Shown piece after piece: positions 53,351-62,907 of a stretch of DNA of 64,000 nucleotides (positions are counted from its first letter, which is position 1; each line of letters starts with the position of its first letter). The translations under genes and the position numbers were made by a program. The DNA comes from Anolis sagrei (taxonomy: Eukaryota; Chordata; Lepidosauria; Squamata; Anolidae): contig NC_090023.1 in assembly GCF_037176765.1 (NCBI RefSeq), forward strand, positions 49,493,366 through 49,557,365. The letters are read 5' to 3'. The notes under the pieces were generated by a model. The model ran no database searches and was not told where the DNA came from. It was given only the letters and a program-made list of their open reading frames with translations.

Positions 53351-54340
53351 CACAGAATTAATTGTGGGAGTTTTAAAGGAGCATGAAGACCTGTATTTGA
53401 CACTGTTTGCTTACTTGGGGAGGCACTTGTTACAGTCACTGGTCAAGGACGTGCAAGATTTCCTTTGGATCTGTGCCGTGAGGATTGCTTCCATGAACTT
53501 AATTTTCCTAGTTCCTGCAAGGTTCATGTGGAACAAGAAAACTCGTGTAAGCGTACCTCTTGGGAAATAAGAGCAAAGCTTCTCACTTGGTTTCCTTAAT
53601 TTAAATGAAATGTATAATCCTGAACAGTAACACTTTCAAGTGGAACTTGACTGTGCACACGTAAGGACTCTTTTGCAGTTAGTCTTAGTATGTTTCTATA
53701 TTCAATATATTTTGTTTTCCAATATGCATGCTTAAAAGGGAAAAAGTATGAACTGTACATTTTACTTATTTTTATATTTTTCTAGTACTTTGCTTGTTTT
53801 TAACAGTACAATTTGTTAACAGAACTATTTTGAAATACTGATATTCACAGCAGGGCATACTTGGAAATGTCGTGTTTTTGCAACAGCAATACAATTCACA
53901 TGTGATTTGTTGTCTAGCTGTTAATATGTTGTTGTTTTGTCTTGCCCTGATCCACTGGCAAGAAATATGTACACAAATGGCTGCTGTAGTTATTTCCCCA
54001 GGCAGGATTTTTTCCCCAAGAGCTAGCTCTGTGCATAGGAAACTACAGGTAGAGACTCTGGAACAGTACTAATTATGAGAGAGAAATATTCAACCCTTTC
54101 CTGTAAAGTTGCTGCTGATCTCCATGAACTTTGCGGTTTTTGTGCACAGGCTCAGTTCCTAGAATCAACTTTTCAGCTTGGTGGAATACCCACATACCCA
54201 TTTGCATTCTCTCCTTTTAGTTTGGGGTTTTATGATCGCAAGTGATAAATGGAATAATATTCGAAATTACTGTGATTCTTTTCAAGTTTTAAGTTATTTG
54301 ATTACCTTATATAATCAAATAAATTTCTATTCCATGAAAC
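53351..54340 (+). other. ARL13B: ARL13B 3' UTR (extent inferred)
   Basis: Sequence after the stop is AT-rich and free of recognised repeats. A canonical AATAAA lies at 54318-54323 and another at 54722-54727. Either could end the transcript; the first gives a 3' UTR of about 1 kb. Confidence 0.45.
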
Positions 54341-54911
54341 TCTTCAGTAAAAATTGAAAGCGGTTTAAACATAATTTATCAGGAATTCACCTCTTTTCTG
54401 TTTAAATCTTTCCATATAACACTAACATTCGCTTTGCATACTTTTTTTTTTTGCATGTAATGTACACAGAACTGTTTTATAATTAAAGGCTTTCCAGTAC
54501 ATGAAAACATCAGGCAGCTGTGAATGTGCTTGCCAAGTGTGAATGCAAAGCAGCCCTAGCATTAAAGCGAACACAAAACCCTCTGCTCATGCTGGAGTAA
54601 TAAGTGTACATTAGAGCCATGTGGTAATGGTTATGTTTGGGCAATGTATTGTTAAGCTCCCTTGTTCTTCTGTGCTGTGTGTGTTTCAGTTTCATTTGAA
54701 GATAATAACTTCTACACTGTGAATAAAACTGACGCAATTGGAGTCTCATCTTTGCCTATGAATTTTTGTCATTTTGCTTGTAATATGAAAGAAGTGTTAT
54801 GTGAAATACAAATTCAAAGCCCTTCTGATTTCCTTTACACAGGCTGGAACTATTTATCATTTATTCAAATGTTTTACAACCTACCTGAGTGTTAGCTTTT
54901 GAAGACTACAT

Positions 54912-55143
54912 GCTGTGGTTGTAGGTTTTTTTGGGCTATATGGCCATGTTCTAGAGGCATTCTCTTCTGACGTTTCACCTGTATCTATGGCAAGCATCCT
55001 CAGAGGTAGTGAGGAGCTCACTACCTCTGGGGATGCTTGCCATAGATGCAGGCAAAACGTCAGGAGAGAATGCCTCTAGAACATGGCCATATAGCCCAAA
55101 AAAACCTACAACAACCCAGTGATTCCGGCCACGAAAGCCTTCG
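54912..55143. mobile_element. inverted pair of Penelope-like repeat ends
   Basis: Two copies of one sequence face each other around 55015 with arms of about 100 bases. Both contain the phrase ggccatgttctagaggcatt (or inverse) and a segment with hammerhead-like parts. The right copy continues into gattccggccacgaaagcct. A related single copy is at 58085-58435. The Penelope link is inferred from the ribozyme-like segment and from memory of such repeats. Confidence 0.55.
54969..55003 (-). ncRNA. hammerhead-like core, copy 1
   Basis: Read on the minus strand: CTGAGGA, a stem-loop with the loop catagat, then GAAACGTC. These fit the hammerhead conserved core CUGANGA, GAAA and the cleavage triplet GUC. 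Its second stem has two wobbles and one mismatch. The partner copy at 55027-55061 has changes in both core boxes (CTGGGGA, AAAACGTC) and should be inactive. Confidence 0.4.
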
Positions 55144-56015
55144 ACAGTACATTAATACATGCTGTACTCTAACAGGCTAGGCTAGGATTGTTAAATACCG
55201 TAGTAGTGCATTATGTTAAGAGACAGTTCCCAGATGAAACGATACACAGGAGAGTCTTCAGTTTTTTCTCAATCATGAGACGTGTTTCTAGCATACCACC
55301 ACTTTGTACTATATATGAGTTCCATTTTTGTTTGGAATTATAAATATACATTAGTTTCAGCAACAGATTGCTGTATTTTTCTTCTTATGTCTGCATTATA
55401 ATGAATAATGATATTATGTAGAAATGTTTTGATTAGCTTACGTAGTCCATAAGTGAGACTTAGGCAATGCTTTTTTCCCCATATCTGTATCTGAAAGATT
55501 CCCTACAATTTCCATCATCATTGGCTCTGCTAGCAGAAATTGAAACCCTCCTAAGAGTCTTTAAGAACTGATGTCTTAAAGAACCAGAGCAATATACCTG
55601 CTATTCTTGATCTCATGATGAAGAAAATTGACATGATCTGCAATGAACAGCTGGACTCAGGGTGAATTCTCATCAAGAGCTAAGCATTAACCTGCCAGAG
55701 TCACTTACTGTGAGTGAACTCTTTCCAAGCTAAGCCAATACACAACCAATGCACAAGTTTCCTTACCAAGCCCAATAATGTCTCAGTAAGGCTGTCATCC
55801 ATTCTTCCATTTAACACAGCCTTCCATTATTTGTGTCACTGTGATATATAACCTAGTGATCTCCAGCCACATTTTATACATCTTATGAAATACAGTAATC
55901 TCCAGCCACATTATGCATCTGATGTCTTCACTGTGCCACATCTTGAAGAGGCCTGACTTAGGGATACTGTTTGGGTGCAAGAAGGCAATGCAGATCTGTC
56001 ACACAAGATCTAGAC

Positions 56016-56752
56016 TAGCGTTTCTCAGGGGTCGGGACCCTTGGGGGGGGGGGTTGTGTGGGGGGGTGTCAGAGGGGTCGCCAAAGACCATCAGCAAACA
56101 CAGTATTTTCAGTTGGTCATGGGGATTCTGTGTGGGAAGTTTGGCCCAATTCTATCATTGGTGGGGTTCAGAATGCTCTGATTGTAGGTGAACTATAAAT
56201 CCCAGCAACTACAACTCCCAAATGTCAAAGTCTATTTTTCCCAAATTTCACTAGCGTTTATATTTAGACATATTGAGTATTCGTGCCAAGTTTGGTCCAG
56301 ATCCATCACTGTTTGAGTCCACAGTGTTTTCTGGATGGAGGTGAACTACAATTCCAACATTCAAGGTCAATGCCCACCAAACCCTTTCAGTATTTCCTGT
56401 TGGTCATGGGAGTTCTGTGTGCCAGGTTTGGTTCAATTCCATCGTTGGTGGAGTTCAGAATGCTTTTTGATTGTAGGTGAGCTATAAATCCCAACAACTA
56501 CATCTCCCAAATGACTAAACCAATCCTCCCAACCCCACCAGTATTCAAATTTGAGCTATTGGGTATCTGTGCAAATTTGGTCCAGTGAATGAAAATACAT
56601 TCTGCATATCAGATATTTACATTACAATTCATAATGGTAGCAAAATTGCAGTTATGAAATTGCAACGAAAATAACTATGGTTGGGGGTCACCACAACATG
56701 AGGAACTGTATGTATTAAGGGGTCGCGGCATTAGGAAGGTTGAGGAACACTG
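56016..56752. mobile_element. hAT-type element with perfect TSD
   Basis: This 737-bp sister of the element at 40012-41077 is flanked by ATCTAGAC at 56008-56015 and 56753-56760. The right end reads gttgaggaacactg. A G run (about 56044-56053) lies near the left end. No transposase frame. Confidence 0.88.
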
Positions 56753-56847
56753 ATCTAGACTTCTTAAAATAACCAGAAGCAGCAGCATAAGCTTTCCAAT
56801 GCAAGAAATCCTGATATGTTGAATGGCAACAAATCCCAACTAACAGA

Positions 56848-57062
56848 GTATGCATCTACATTAGAATTAATGCATTTGGACATGACTGCCATAGCTCTCT
56901 GCTACAGAATCATGGGAGCTGTAGTTTTACAAGGTCTATAGCCTTCTCTGCCAAAGAGTGTTGTGCCCCACCAAAAAGCAACTCCCATAATTCCATAGTA
57001 TTGAGTCAAGGCAGTTGAAATGGTATTAAACTGCATTCACTTTGTAATATAGATGCACCCAG
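56848..57062. mobile_element. foldback MITE (family F) upstream of NSUN3
   Basis: It starts gcatctacattagaattaat and ends with the inverse (tgtaatatagatgcaccc). The halves pair through gggagctgtagttttacaag and its near inverse. It lies about 300 bases before the NSUN3 promoter. Confidence 0.75.
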
Positions 57063-57339
57063 AATGAGGATGAAGATGGGCTTGCAATACCATGAGCTAT
57101 GGATTTTCCTGAACTGCAACATGAGGAATGGAGATAAACAGGAATCATTCTCTCCTTGGGGTCGTATTTATTATTATTATTATTATTATTATTAATTACC
57201 CCTCCCTCTTTCCCCCTTAAATTGAAACATTAAATAGGAACATTAAAACTGTATTCCTTAAAAAATCTGAGACCTTGAACTACAATTCCCAGGTTCTTCC
57301 AGGACTTGCCCTTGTTTTCTGAGAGTTGCAACTTTCCAC

Positions 57340-57476
57340 ACTCCTCCTACAGAATCCGGATTTCTAAGACGAACGTTCCTTAAAGGGACCGCTGCCTTTT
57401 TCCCTCGTCCTAGCAGGAGGGGATGCTACGCACGCGCACTCTCTCTCGCCTTTGGAAACCAGAGCGACCCGGAAGC
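57340..57476 (+). promoter_or_regulatory. NSUN3: NSUN3 promoter region
   Basis: A small GC- and CpG-rich island without a TATA box. It has an NRF1-like site TACGCACGCGCA at 57427-57438 (one departure from YGCGCANGCGCR) and an ETS/GABP-type site ACCCGGAAGC at 57467-57476. NRF1 and GABP are the usual regulators of nuclear genes for mitochondrial proteins. Both lie downstream of the first in-frame ATG (57423), suggesting that transcription may start close to or after it. Confidence 0.6.
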
Positions 57477-57593
57477 CGCTTCCTTTGCAAAGCAGGCTCG
57501 GCCTCTAAAGCCATGCCTCTGCTCCGACTCTCTCGGGTGAAGCCTTGGAGAACTCTTCAGCTGAGAGAGATCCACTCTGAGGTCAAGAAAAAG
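57423..57593 (+). CDS. NSUN3: NSUN3 coding exon 1
   Basis: The donor is GTGAGG at 57594. Two in-frame ATGs are possible, 57423 and 57513. From 57513 the peptide is short, arginine- and lysine-rich and free of acidic residues over its first 18 positions, fitting a mitochondrial leader. The frame stays open past the donor to 57854, but that extension is intron. Confidence 0.8.
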
Positions 57594-60500
57594 GTGAGGC
57601 TGACTTCAGGATGGAGGCGGATGCAAGAAGAGCCGTATGACTCTAACCGTATAGCTCTATGTTCCACTCGGATTGTTGTGGCCACATCCCGAGGAACCCT
57701 GGGATTGGTAGTTTGGGGAGGAGCATTTCGAACTCAGCCATACAGCATTAGCATCTCACTCAACTACAAGGCCCAGAAATCCAAGTATCGCGTTGCAGTG
57801 GAATGCAGCACTATACCAATGATGGAAGGCTCCTGTAGAAATAATGTAGCTTGACACGCTTTTAAGTGCCATGGCTGAATGCTATCATGGGAGATGTAGT
57901 TTTACAAGGTCTTCCGCCTTCCCAAGAATGCTGTGGCCTCACCAAAGCCATGGCAGTTCAAAATGGGGTCAGAGTACATTAATACTGCAGTATAGATGCC
58001 CCCTGAATTTCCAGTGTCACAAAATAGATCTTAAGATACATACAAGCGCTAAATGTTGCTTTCTTTTGTCGAAGTAGCTTCATGATAGTTGCTGTGAGTT
58101 TTCCAGGCTATGTGGCCATGTTCCAGAAGCATTCTCTCCTGACGTTTCGCCCACACCTATGGCAGGCATCCTCAGAGGTTGTGAGGTCTGTTGGAAACTA
58201 GGCAAGTGGGGTCTATTGATCTGTGGATGGGAGAAAGAACTTGTCTGCTTGAGGCAAATGTGAATATAACAATTGGCCACCTTGATTAGTGTTGAATGGC
58301 CTTGCAGCTTCAAAGCCTGGCTGCTTCCTGCCTGGGTGCAAAGTCGCTTCCTAAGCATTTGCAATATCATTTCAGTATTCAAGATATTCATGGATGAGCT
58401 CCCTCTAAGCTCCATGTCCTGCATGCAGGGACATAAGAGAAGCCTCCCACAAGGATGGTAAAACATCAAACATCTGGGCGTCCCCTGGGGAACGTCCTTG
58501 CAGATGGCCAATTCTCATACACCAGAAGCGGCTTGCAGTTTTTCAAGTTGCTCCTGACACGCACACACAAATGGAAGGCAATGAGACTTTGGTCTAATTG
58601 CATCTCCTGTTATGAACACTTCTATAATGATCTGAACATTGTGCCATCTAAGAGACTTCACTCGAACTGCAATGCTGTACTAAGATTAGATCAAAATCAA
58701 GAATGCCGCTGGCAAGTCAAGATATTTGAGATGCATCCTTTGGCACATTCAGAAAAATCATATTGGGAGATGACTGTGGAAAAGTGTGGCCCTGTCAACC
58801 TCCTAAGGAGCCACGCAGTCTTAGAAGCATCACTTCTTTGTTGAGATAGAACAATCCTTTGTTGAGGATTGTAATGACACTACATATGGTTAAAGTATAC
58901 CTGAGAAACAGCATTTGGCTATCATTGATGCATGATTTCTTGTGGTTATCTTCCCCAGTTGGAAAGTAAACCAGAAACAAAGCTTCGAAAACAAATATGT
59001 CAAGTTGTTCTTGATCATTTTGAGAAGCAGTACTCCAAGGAGCTGGGAGAAACATGGAACTCAGTCAGGTGAGTGTTCAATTCTTTCTACCCACTTGATC
59101 CTTCATGCTTCGTCTGCCACTTTGGTTCGTAAAATAATTAAAGAATTCCTAGCAGATCTGCACAGAACTCACATGAATAGGACAACCTGAAATACTGTTT
59201 CTTCTGTCAGTACAAAAAATAAAGATCAGCTGGAATAATTAACTTCTTGGGGTCTATGTAATAGTCTTTTCCCAACCTAGCTGATTTTCAACTGAACAAC
59301 TCCACACTTTAAAGTCAAACAAATGCATATTTTGTTCCCTGTTTGTATTGTTGATCAATGACAGTACAGGAATCAATAGTTCTTACATACTGTAGAGCAG
59401 AAATAGATTTATAAATCTGCCACAGTTCATTTATAGGGAAATCCATAGGTTCATGCACCCAAGTAAACCCCAATTTGGTGACAGATAAGTGTTGCTACTT
59501 CATTCAATTTGTACTGCCACAATTGGAGCCCACCAAACTTGTGTTTCTGTTTTCACCAATCTTGCCAGTCATTTAAGTTCTTTATAACATGTGTCTACTT
59601 TAACTTCCATATTTATTAACTATTTAAGCTTTCAAAATGCACAGTTTTTTAAAAATCTATTTCACCATACACACTGATCAGGTTTCATAATTTGCAAAAT
59701 ACCTATTTTGCTAAACCATGAAAGCTTGGTATTTTTTTCTTGTCAAACAAAATTTGAGAGCAACATTTTTACTATATGTTGAAGAATTGCTTCACTACTA
59801 ACTAGTCTTCTTCTTTCTTTCTTTTTGATATTCAGAGGAACTATCATTAGACCCTGGCAGTCCCCAAAATTTGAAATTTGGTTCATCTGTATGGAGGTTC
59901 AAACAAATAATGCAGGAACATTTGGGAGGTTTGTTTTTTTTCAGGAGCAACTTGAGAAACTGCAAGTCTCTTCTGGTGTGAGAGAACTTGCTGTCTGCAA
60001 GGATGTTGCCCAGGGAAAACTCGGATATTTGATGCTTTACCATACTTGTGGGAGGCTTCTCACATGTCCCCACTTGGGGAGCTGCAGCTAACAGAGGGAG
60101 CTCAATCCACTCTTCCCGCATTCAAAACACTGACCTGTCAGTCAGTAGTCCTGCTGGCACAATGGTTTAATACAGGCATAGGCAAACTTTTTTGTCTTGG
60201 GGCCGCATTGTGGGCCTGGCCAGGAAGACTGAGCTAGGAGGGAAGGGGGCCGGGCACACACTGGGTGTGGAGGGCCCGGGAGAGTGCAGAGCCATGAGGG
60301 GGAAGGGCCCAAGCAATTCTCAGTCCTCTGGCTGTCCTCTTGGCATTATGCTGGGAGGAGGGCAAGACAGCCCACAGCTTAGAGTGCTCCAGGGGGCTCT
60401 CGGCTGCCGTGTGCCTTCCTCGAGCCATCCTCCCAGCATAAGGATAAGGTTGCTCACACTGTCCTTATGCCAGGAGGAGGGCGAGGCTCATGTTGGCTGA

Positions 60501-61206
60501 GAGCACTTCAGAGAGCTCTCAGCTGCTACATGCCTCCCCCCCCCCCCCCATCTTTTTGGCATAAGGACACAGTGGGCCACTATGTCCTCTGCCAAGAGGA
60601 CAAGGAAATTAGGAGGGCCTGAGGTAAGCACCCAGGACGCATGGGCCATTTGGGAGTAATCTGATATAAATTAACAAAATGTGTTCTGTGTTTGTTTTGA
60701 TCATTGTCTTGATTTGATCCACAAACTAGTTGGAAAGTATTATTTCCTAGTCTTGTAGGATCATGCTGTGATTTTTTTTCCAGTGCCAGCTCTTCCTCTC
60801 CCAGGCTCAGCTTTCTACTAGGATTTGGAGAGGTGTATTTTCTTTTGCCAAACCAGCCCTTCCATGCAATATAGGACTTCTGATACAGAATGAAAAGATA
60901 GATTCCCGCCTAGACTTTCTGTTGAACTACACCAAAATTTCATGCCCACAGCAGTGACCTGAGTAGCAATGGAGTGGCAAGACAGAAGAGAAGAGTCCTT
61001 CTATCTATTGGTTGACAGTTACTCATTCCAGAATATTGACGGAAGGGGAATATCCTAGTTGCGTGCTGTTCGGTCCCATTTAGTATAATTAAACCAGATG
61101 CCGGCTCATACATGCAACTGAATCTATAAAGTCCAGTAGGCCCTTTATTGGGGATTGAGGGTGCAGGATTCACTTTAAAGTTGAAAAATGATGAATTTCA
61201 GAAACA

Positions 61207-61239
<33 letters not shown>

Positions 61240-61500
61240 CTCCAAAAACCTATCCATCTCCCCTGTCATGTTCAGCATTTTAAAATTTTAATCATTACAT
61301 TTGGCCCCACCTTAGTTTTAAATGTGTCATGGAGTTATTGTCTAATGTTTATTGCTATTGTTTTAATGTTTATTGCTTGTTTTATGAGTTTATTTATTGT
61401 TGTATTTGTTATGCTGTTGTTTTATTGATGTGTTGGGCCTCGGCCTCTTGTAAGCCGCACCAAGTCCTTTGGGAGATATTAGCGGGGTATAAATAAAGGA

Positions 61501-61541
<41 letters not shown>

Positions 61542-62296
61542 TATTACCACTACTACTACTATTACATGTACATAACAACATTGCATACATGCACATTAGG
61601 TCCATGTGTCTGAGATGCATCTCTGAATATCGGGCTCTTCCCAGGGCCCTAGGATATTAGAGATATTTTCGTAGAATATGCTCAGTTCCGAGAAGTGCTG
61701 CCTTCTACAGCATGTGGATTGATGTTCTGTCCAAATTAAGGCTTTTCAAGTGCTTTTCAAGTGGTACCACTGTTGTTCTCTTTTGCCATAGTCGTCCGAC
61801 TCCAATTTGTAAGTCCTTGAATTTCGTGATTTTTTTCCAGCTCTTTGTCCTCTACTCTACTCTCTCCTTGTATTGCAACATCTATAATAAAAAAATGTTT
61901 CTGTTCCCCAACCGTTATATCTGGTATGTTATGTGGCAGGTGCTTATGTGTTTGGATTTCAAAAATTCCAGAGTACTTTTGCTTCTTTGTTTTCCGTGGT
62001 CTTGTCCAGCTTGTGCTCCTACCAGGTTTTACTGCAGGGTAGGCCATACTTCTTGCAAAGATTCCAGTGCACAATTGCTACTAGCCTGTTGTGATGTTCA
62101 ATACAGTCAGTCTGGGCTATTTTTCAACCACAAATAAGGTGCTCCACTGTCTCATCACTCTCTTTGCATAAATGGCACTTTGGGTCATTGTAGGGCTTTT
62201 CAATTCTTGTTTTTATTGCATTAGTTTGTGAGGCTTGCTCTCATGCAGCAAAAATCAAGCCTTCATTTTCCTTTTTTAGAGTTCCCCTTCTAAGCC

Positions 62297-62330
<34 letters not shown>

Positions 62331-62907
62331 ACCTAGGAATCTCTAGATCCTCCAGTGTGACTTTTTGGTCATCTGGAGGACCTGGAGATTCCCAGAGAGA
62401 AACTATTAATTAAATCCACAAAAGCTAAACCTACAAATGTGGAAGACTGACTTAGCTAGTTCTGTACCACTCCAAGTACAGAATGTTTTTCTTTGTATTT
62501 TCACGGATGCTACCACATTTTGAATATTGATGTATTCAATAAGAACAATAACATCTATATTTCTTCATTTATCTCCAGGGAAGTGCTTACATCACCCCAG
62601 TCCTGGCAGTATGCGGCTCTCCTCAATAAATTCAGCCTTTCCTCTGAAGTGGAGGATAATTTGTGTTTGAAAGGTTATCGCCTCCTTTTTCCAGAAACTT
62701 CATCTTTCAAATGCTACATCTGTAGTACTCCTGGTAGATTCCCTGCTCAGAGACACAGAGCCGGAAAACTGAAGGAATACTACCTGCTGAATGCAGCATC
62801 ATTACTGGCAGTGCTGGCCCTGAAAGTGGAAAACGGAGAAAAGGTTTTAGATATGTGTGCTGCTCCAGGGGGTAAATCAATAGCAACACTTCAGTCTGCT
62901 TGGCCAG
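57423..62907 (+). CDS. NSUN3: mitochondrial tRNA cytosine-5 methyltransferase NSUN3 (partial, exons 1-3)
   Basis: NSUN3 methylates cytosine 34 of mitochondrial tRNA-Met, the first step to 5-formylcytosine needed for reading AUA. Visible coding exons are 57423-57593, 58959-59068 and 62579-62907; they join in frame and leave phase 1 at the donor GTAAGC (62908). Numbering from 57423: basic N-terminus (targeting peptide), QICQVVLDHFEKQYSKELGE (human QICKVVLDHFEKQYSKELGD), EVLTSPQSWQYAALLNKF, RFPAQRHRAGKLKEYYLLNA, and the SAM-binding motif I LDMCAAPGGKS at 184-194. The catalytic cysteines and the C-terminal half lie beyond the window. The likely start is Met31 (ATG 57513), giving MPLLRLSRVKPWRTLQLREI as mitochondrial leader. 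Human NSUN3 starts about four residues before the matching KxxK segment. Confidence 0.96.
58085..58435 (-). mobile_element. Penelope-like repeat end
   Basis: Read on the minus strand it has ggccaattgttatattcaca-like text, ttccaacagacctcacaacc, the hammerhead-like segment, then gagagaatgcttctggaaca and tggccacatagcctggaaaa. It shares this end with the inverted pair at 54912-55143. Confidence 0.55.
58141..58175 (-). ncRNA. hammerhead-like core, copy 2 (best preserved)
   Basis: Minus strand: CTGAGGA, an unpaired T, the stem gcctgc / gtgggc (6 pairs, two of them G-T) with loop cataggt, then GAAACGTC. CUGANGA, GAAA and GUC are all present. The third stem would be only AC/GU with no loop, so cleavage in cis looks impossible as drawn, but ACGU is self-complementary and two RNAs could pair. 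The extra T before stem II is non-standard. Confidence 0.5.
58448..58570 (+). repeat. tRNA-headed SINE, family B, 3' part
   Basis: It contains aaacatcaaacatctgggcg, gatggccaattctcatacac and gcagtttttcaagttgctcc. Confidence 0.75.
58959..59068 (+). CDS. NSUN3: NSUN3 coding exon 2
   Basis: Acceptor gttatcttccccag, donor GTGAGT. It reads LESKPETKLRKQICQVVLDH and FEKQYSKELGETWNSV, strongly matching human. 110 bases. Confidence 0.97.
59943..60172 (-). repeat. tRNA-headed SINE, family B, minus strand
   Basis: Inverted 3' end caggagcaacttgagaaact, then gatgttgcccagggaaaact, tcacatgtccccacttgggg and the inverted head cctgctggcacaatggttta. Confidence 0.82.
60175..60640. mobile_element. GC-rich body of a DNA transposon (hAT-like)
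   Basis: It starts acaggcataggcaaact, the terminus of the family whose hairpin form is at 5763-5880. It then runs through about 450 GC-rich bases with repeated gaggaggg and cataaggaca phrases and a poly-C run at about 60537-60550. It could be mistaken for a CpG island, but no exon borders are seen. Confidence 0.45.
61240..61500 (+). mobile_element. CR1 LINE 3' tail
   Basis: It ends cctcttgtaagccgcaccaa, tttgggagatattagcgggg and TATAAATAAAG before an (ATT)n run. Confidence 0.75.
61600..62330 (-). mobile_element. R4-like LINE piece, minus strand
   Basis: The minus strand reads, with interruptions, CHLCKESDETVEHL (a zinc-knuckle-like Cys/His motif), HKHLPHNIPDITVGEQKHFF, IIDVAIQGESRVEDKELEK and LWQKRTTVVPLV. 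The last phrase aligns with LWHKPVQVVPVL of the plus-strand piece at 2159, so both come from one family. The copy is frameshifted. Confidence 0.6.
62579..62907 (+). CDS. NSUN3: NSUN3 coding exon 3 (SAM-binding motif)
   Basis: Acceptor cttcatttatctccag, donor GTAAGC. It begins with REVLTSPQSWQYAALLNKF and contains GKLKEYYLLNAASLL and VLDMCAAPGGKSIATLQSAW. 329 bases. Confidence 0.97.

Larger units (their letters stand above)
54341..56015. other. intergenic spacer, left half
   Basis: Apart from the inverted repeat pair at 54912-55143 I see no gene or repeat. A 77-codon frame at 54662-54895 has no recognisable features. Confidence 0.45.
57594..58958. other. NSUN3 intron 1
   Basis: Contains a diverged MITE stretch (about 57630-58005, including another family F half from 57834), the Penelope-like repeat at 58085-58435 and a family B SINE 3' part at 58448-58570. 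The 143-codon minus-strand frame at 58080-58511 runs across the last two repeats and is not a gene. Confidence 0.6.
59069..62578. other. NSUN3 intron 2
   Basis: Contains a family B SINE (59943-60172), a GC-rich DNA-transposon body (60175-60640), a CR1 tail (61240-61500), (ATT)n runs, an R4-like LINE piece (61600-62330) and a short imperfect 20-bp inverted repeat (62336-62355 with 62373-62392). The stretch 59069-59942 shows nothing recognisable. Confidence 0.6.

Noticed and set aside
57594-57854. Extension of the NSUN3 exon 1 frame past the donor
   Set aside because: The GTGAGG donor joins in frame to exon 2, which carries the conserved protein; the extension is MITE sequence.
58080-58511. 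143-codon minus-strand frame
   Set aside because: It spans a Penelope-like repeat end and a SINE; similar text is a common spurious prediction from this repeat.
60192-60500. 102-codon frame and apparent CpG island
   Set aside because: The region begins with a transposon terminus and consists of repeated GC-rich phrases; no splice sites or conserved peptide.
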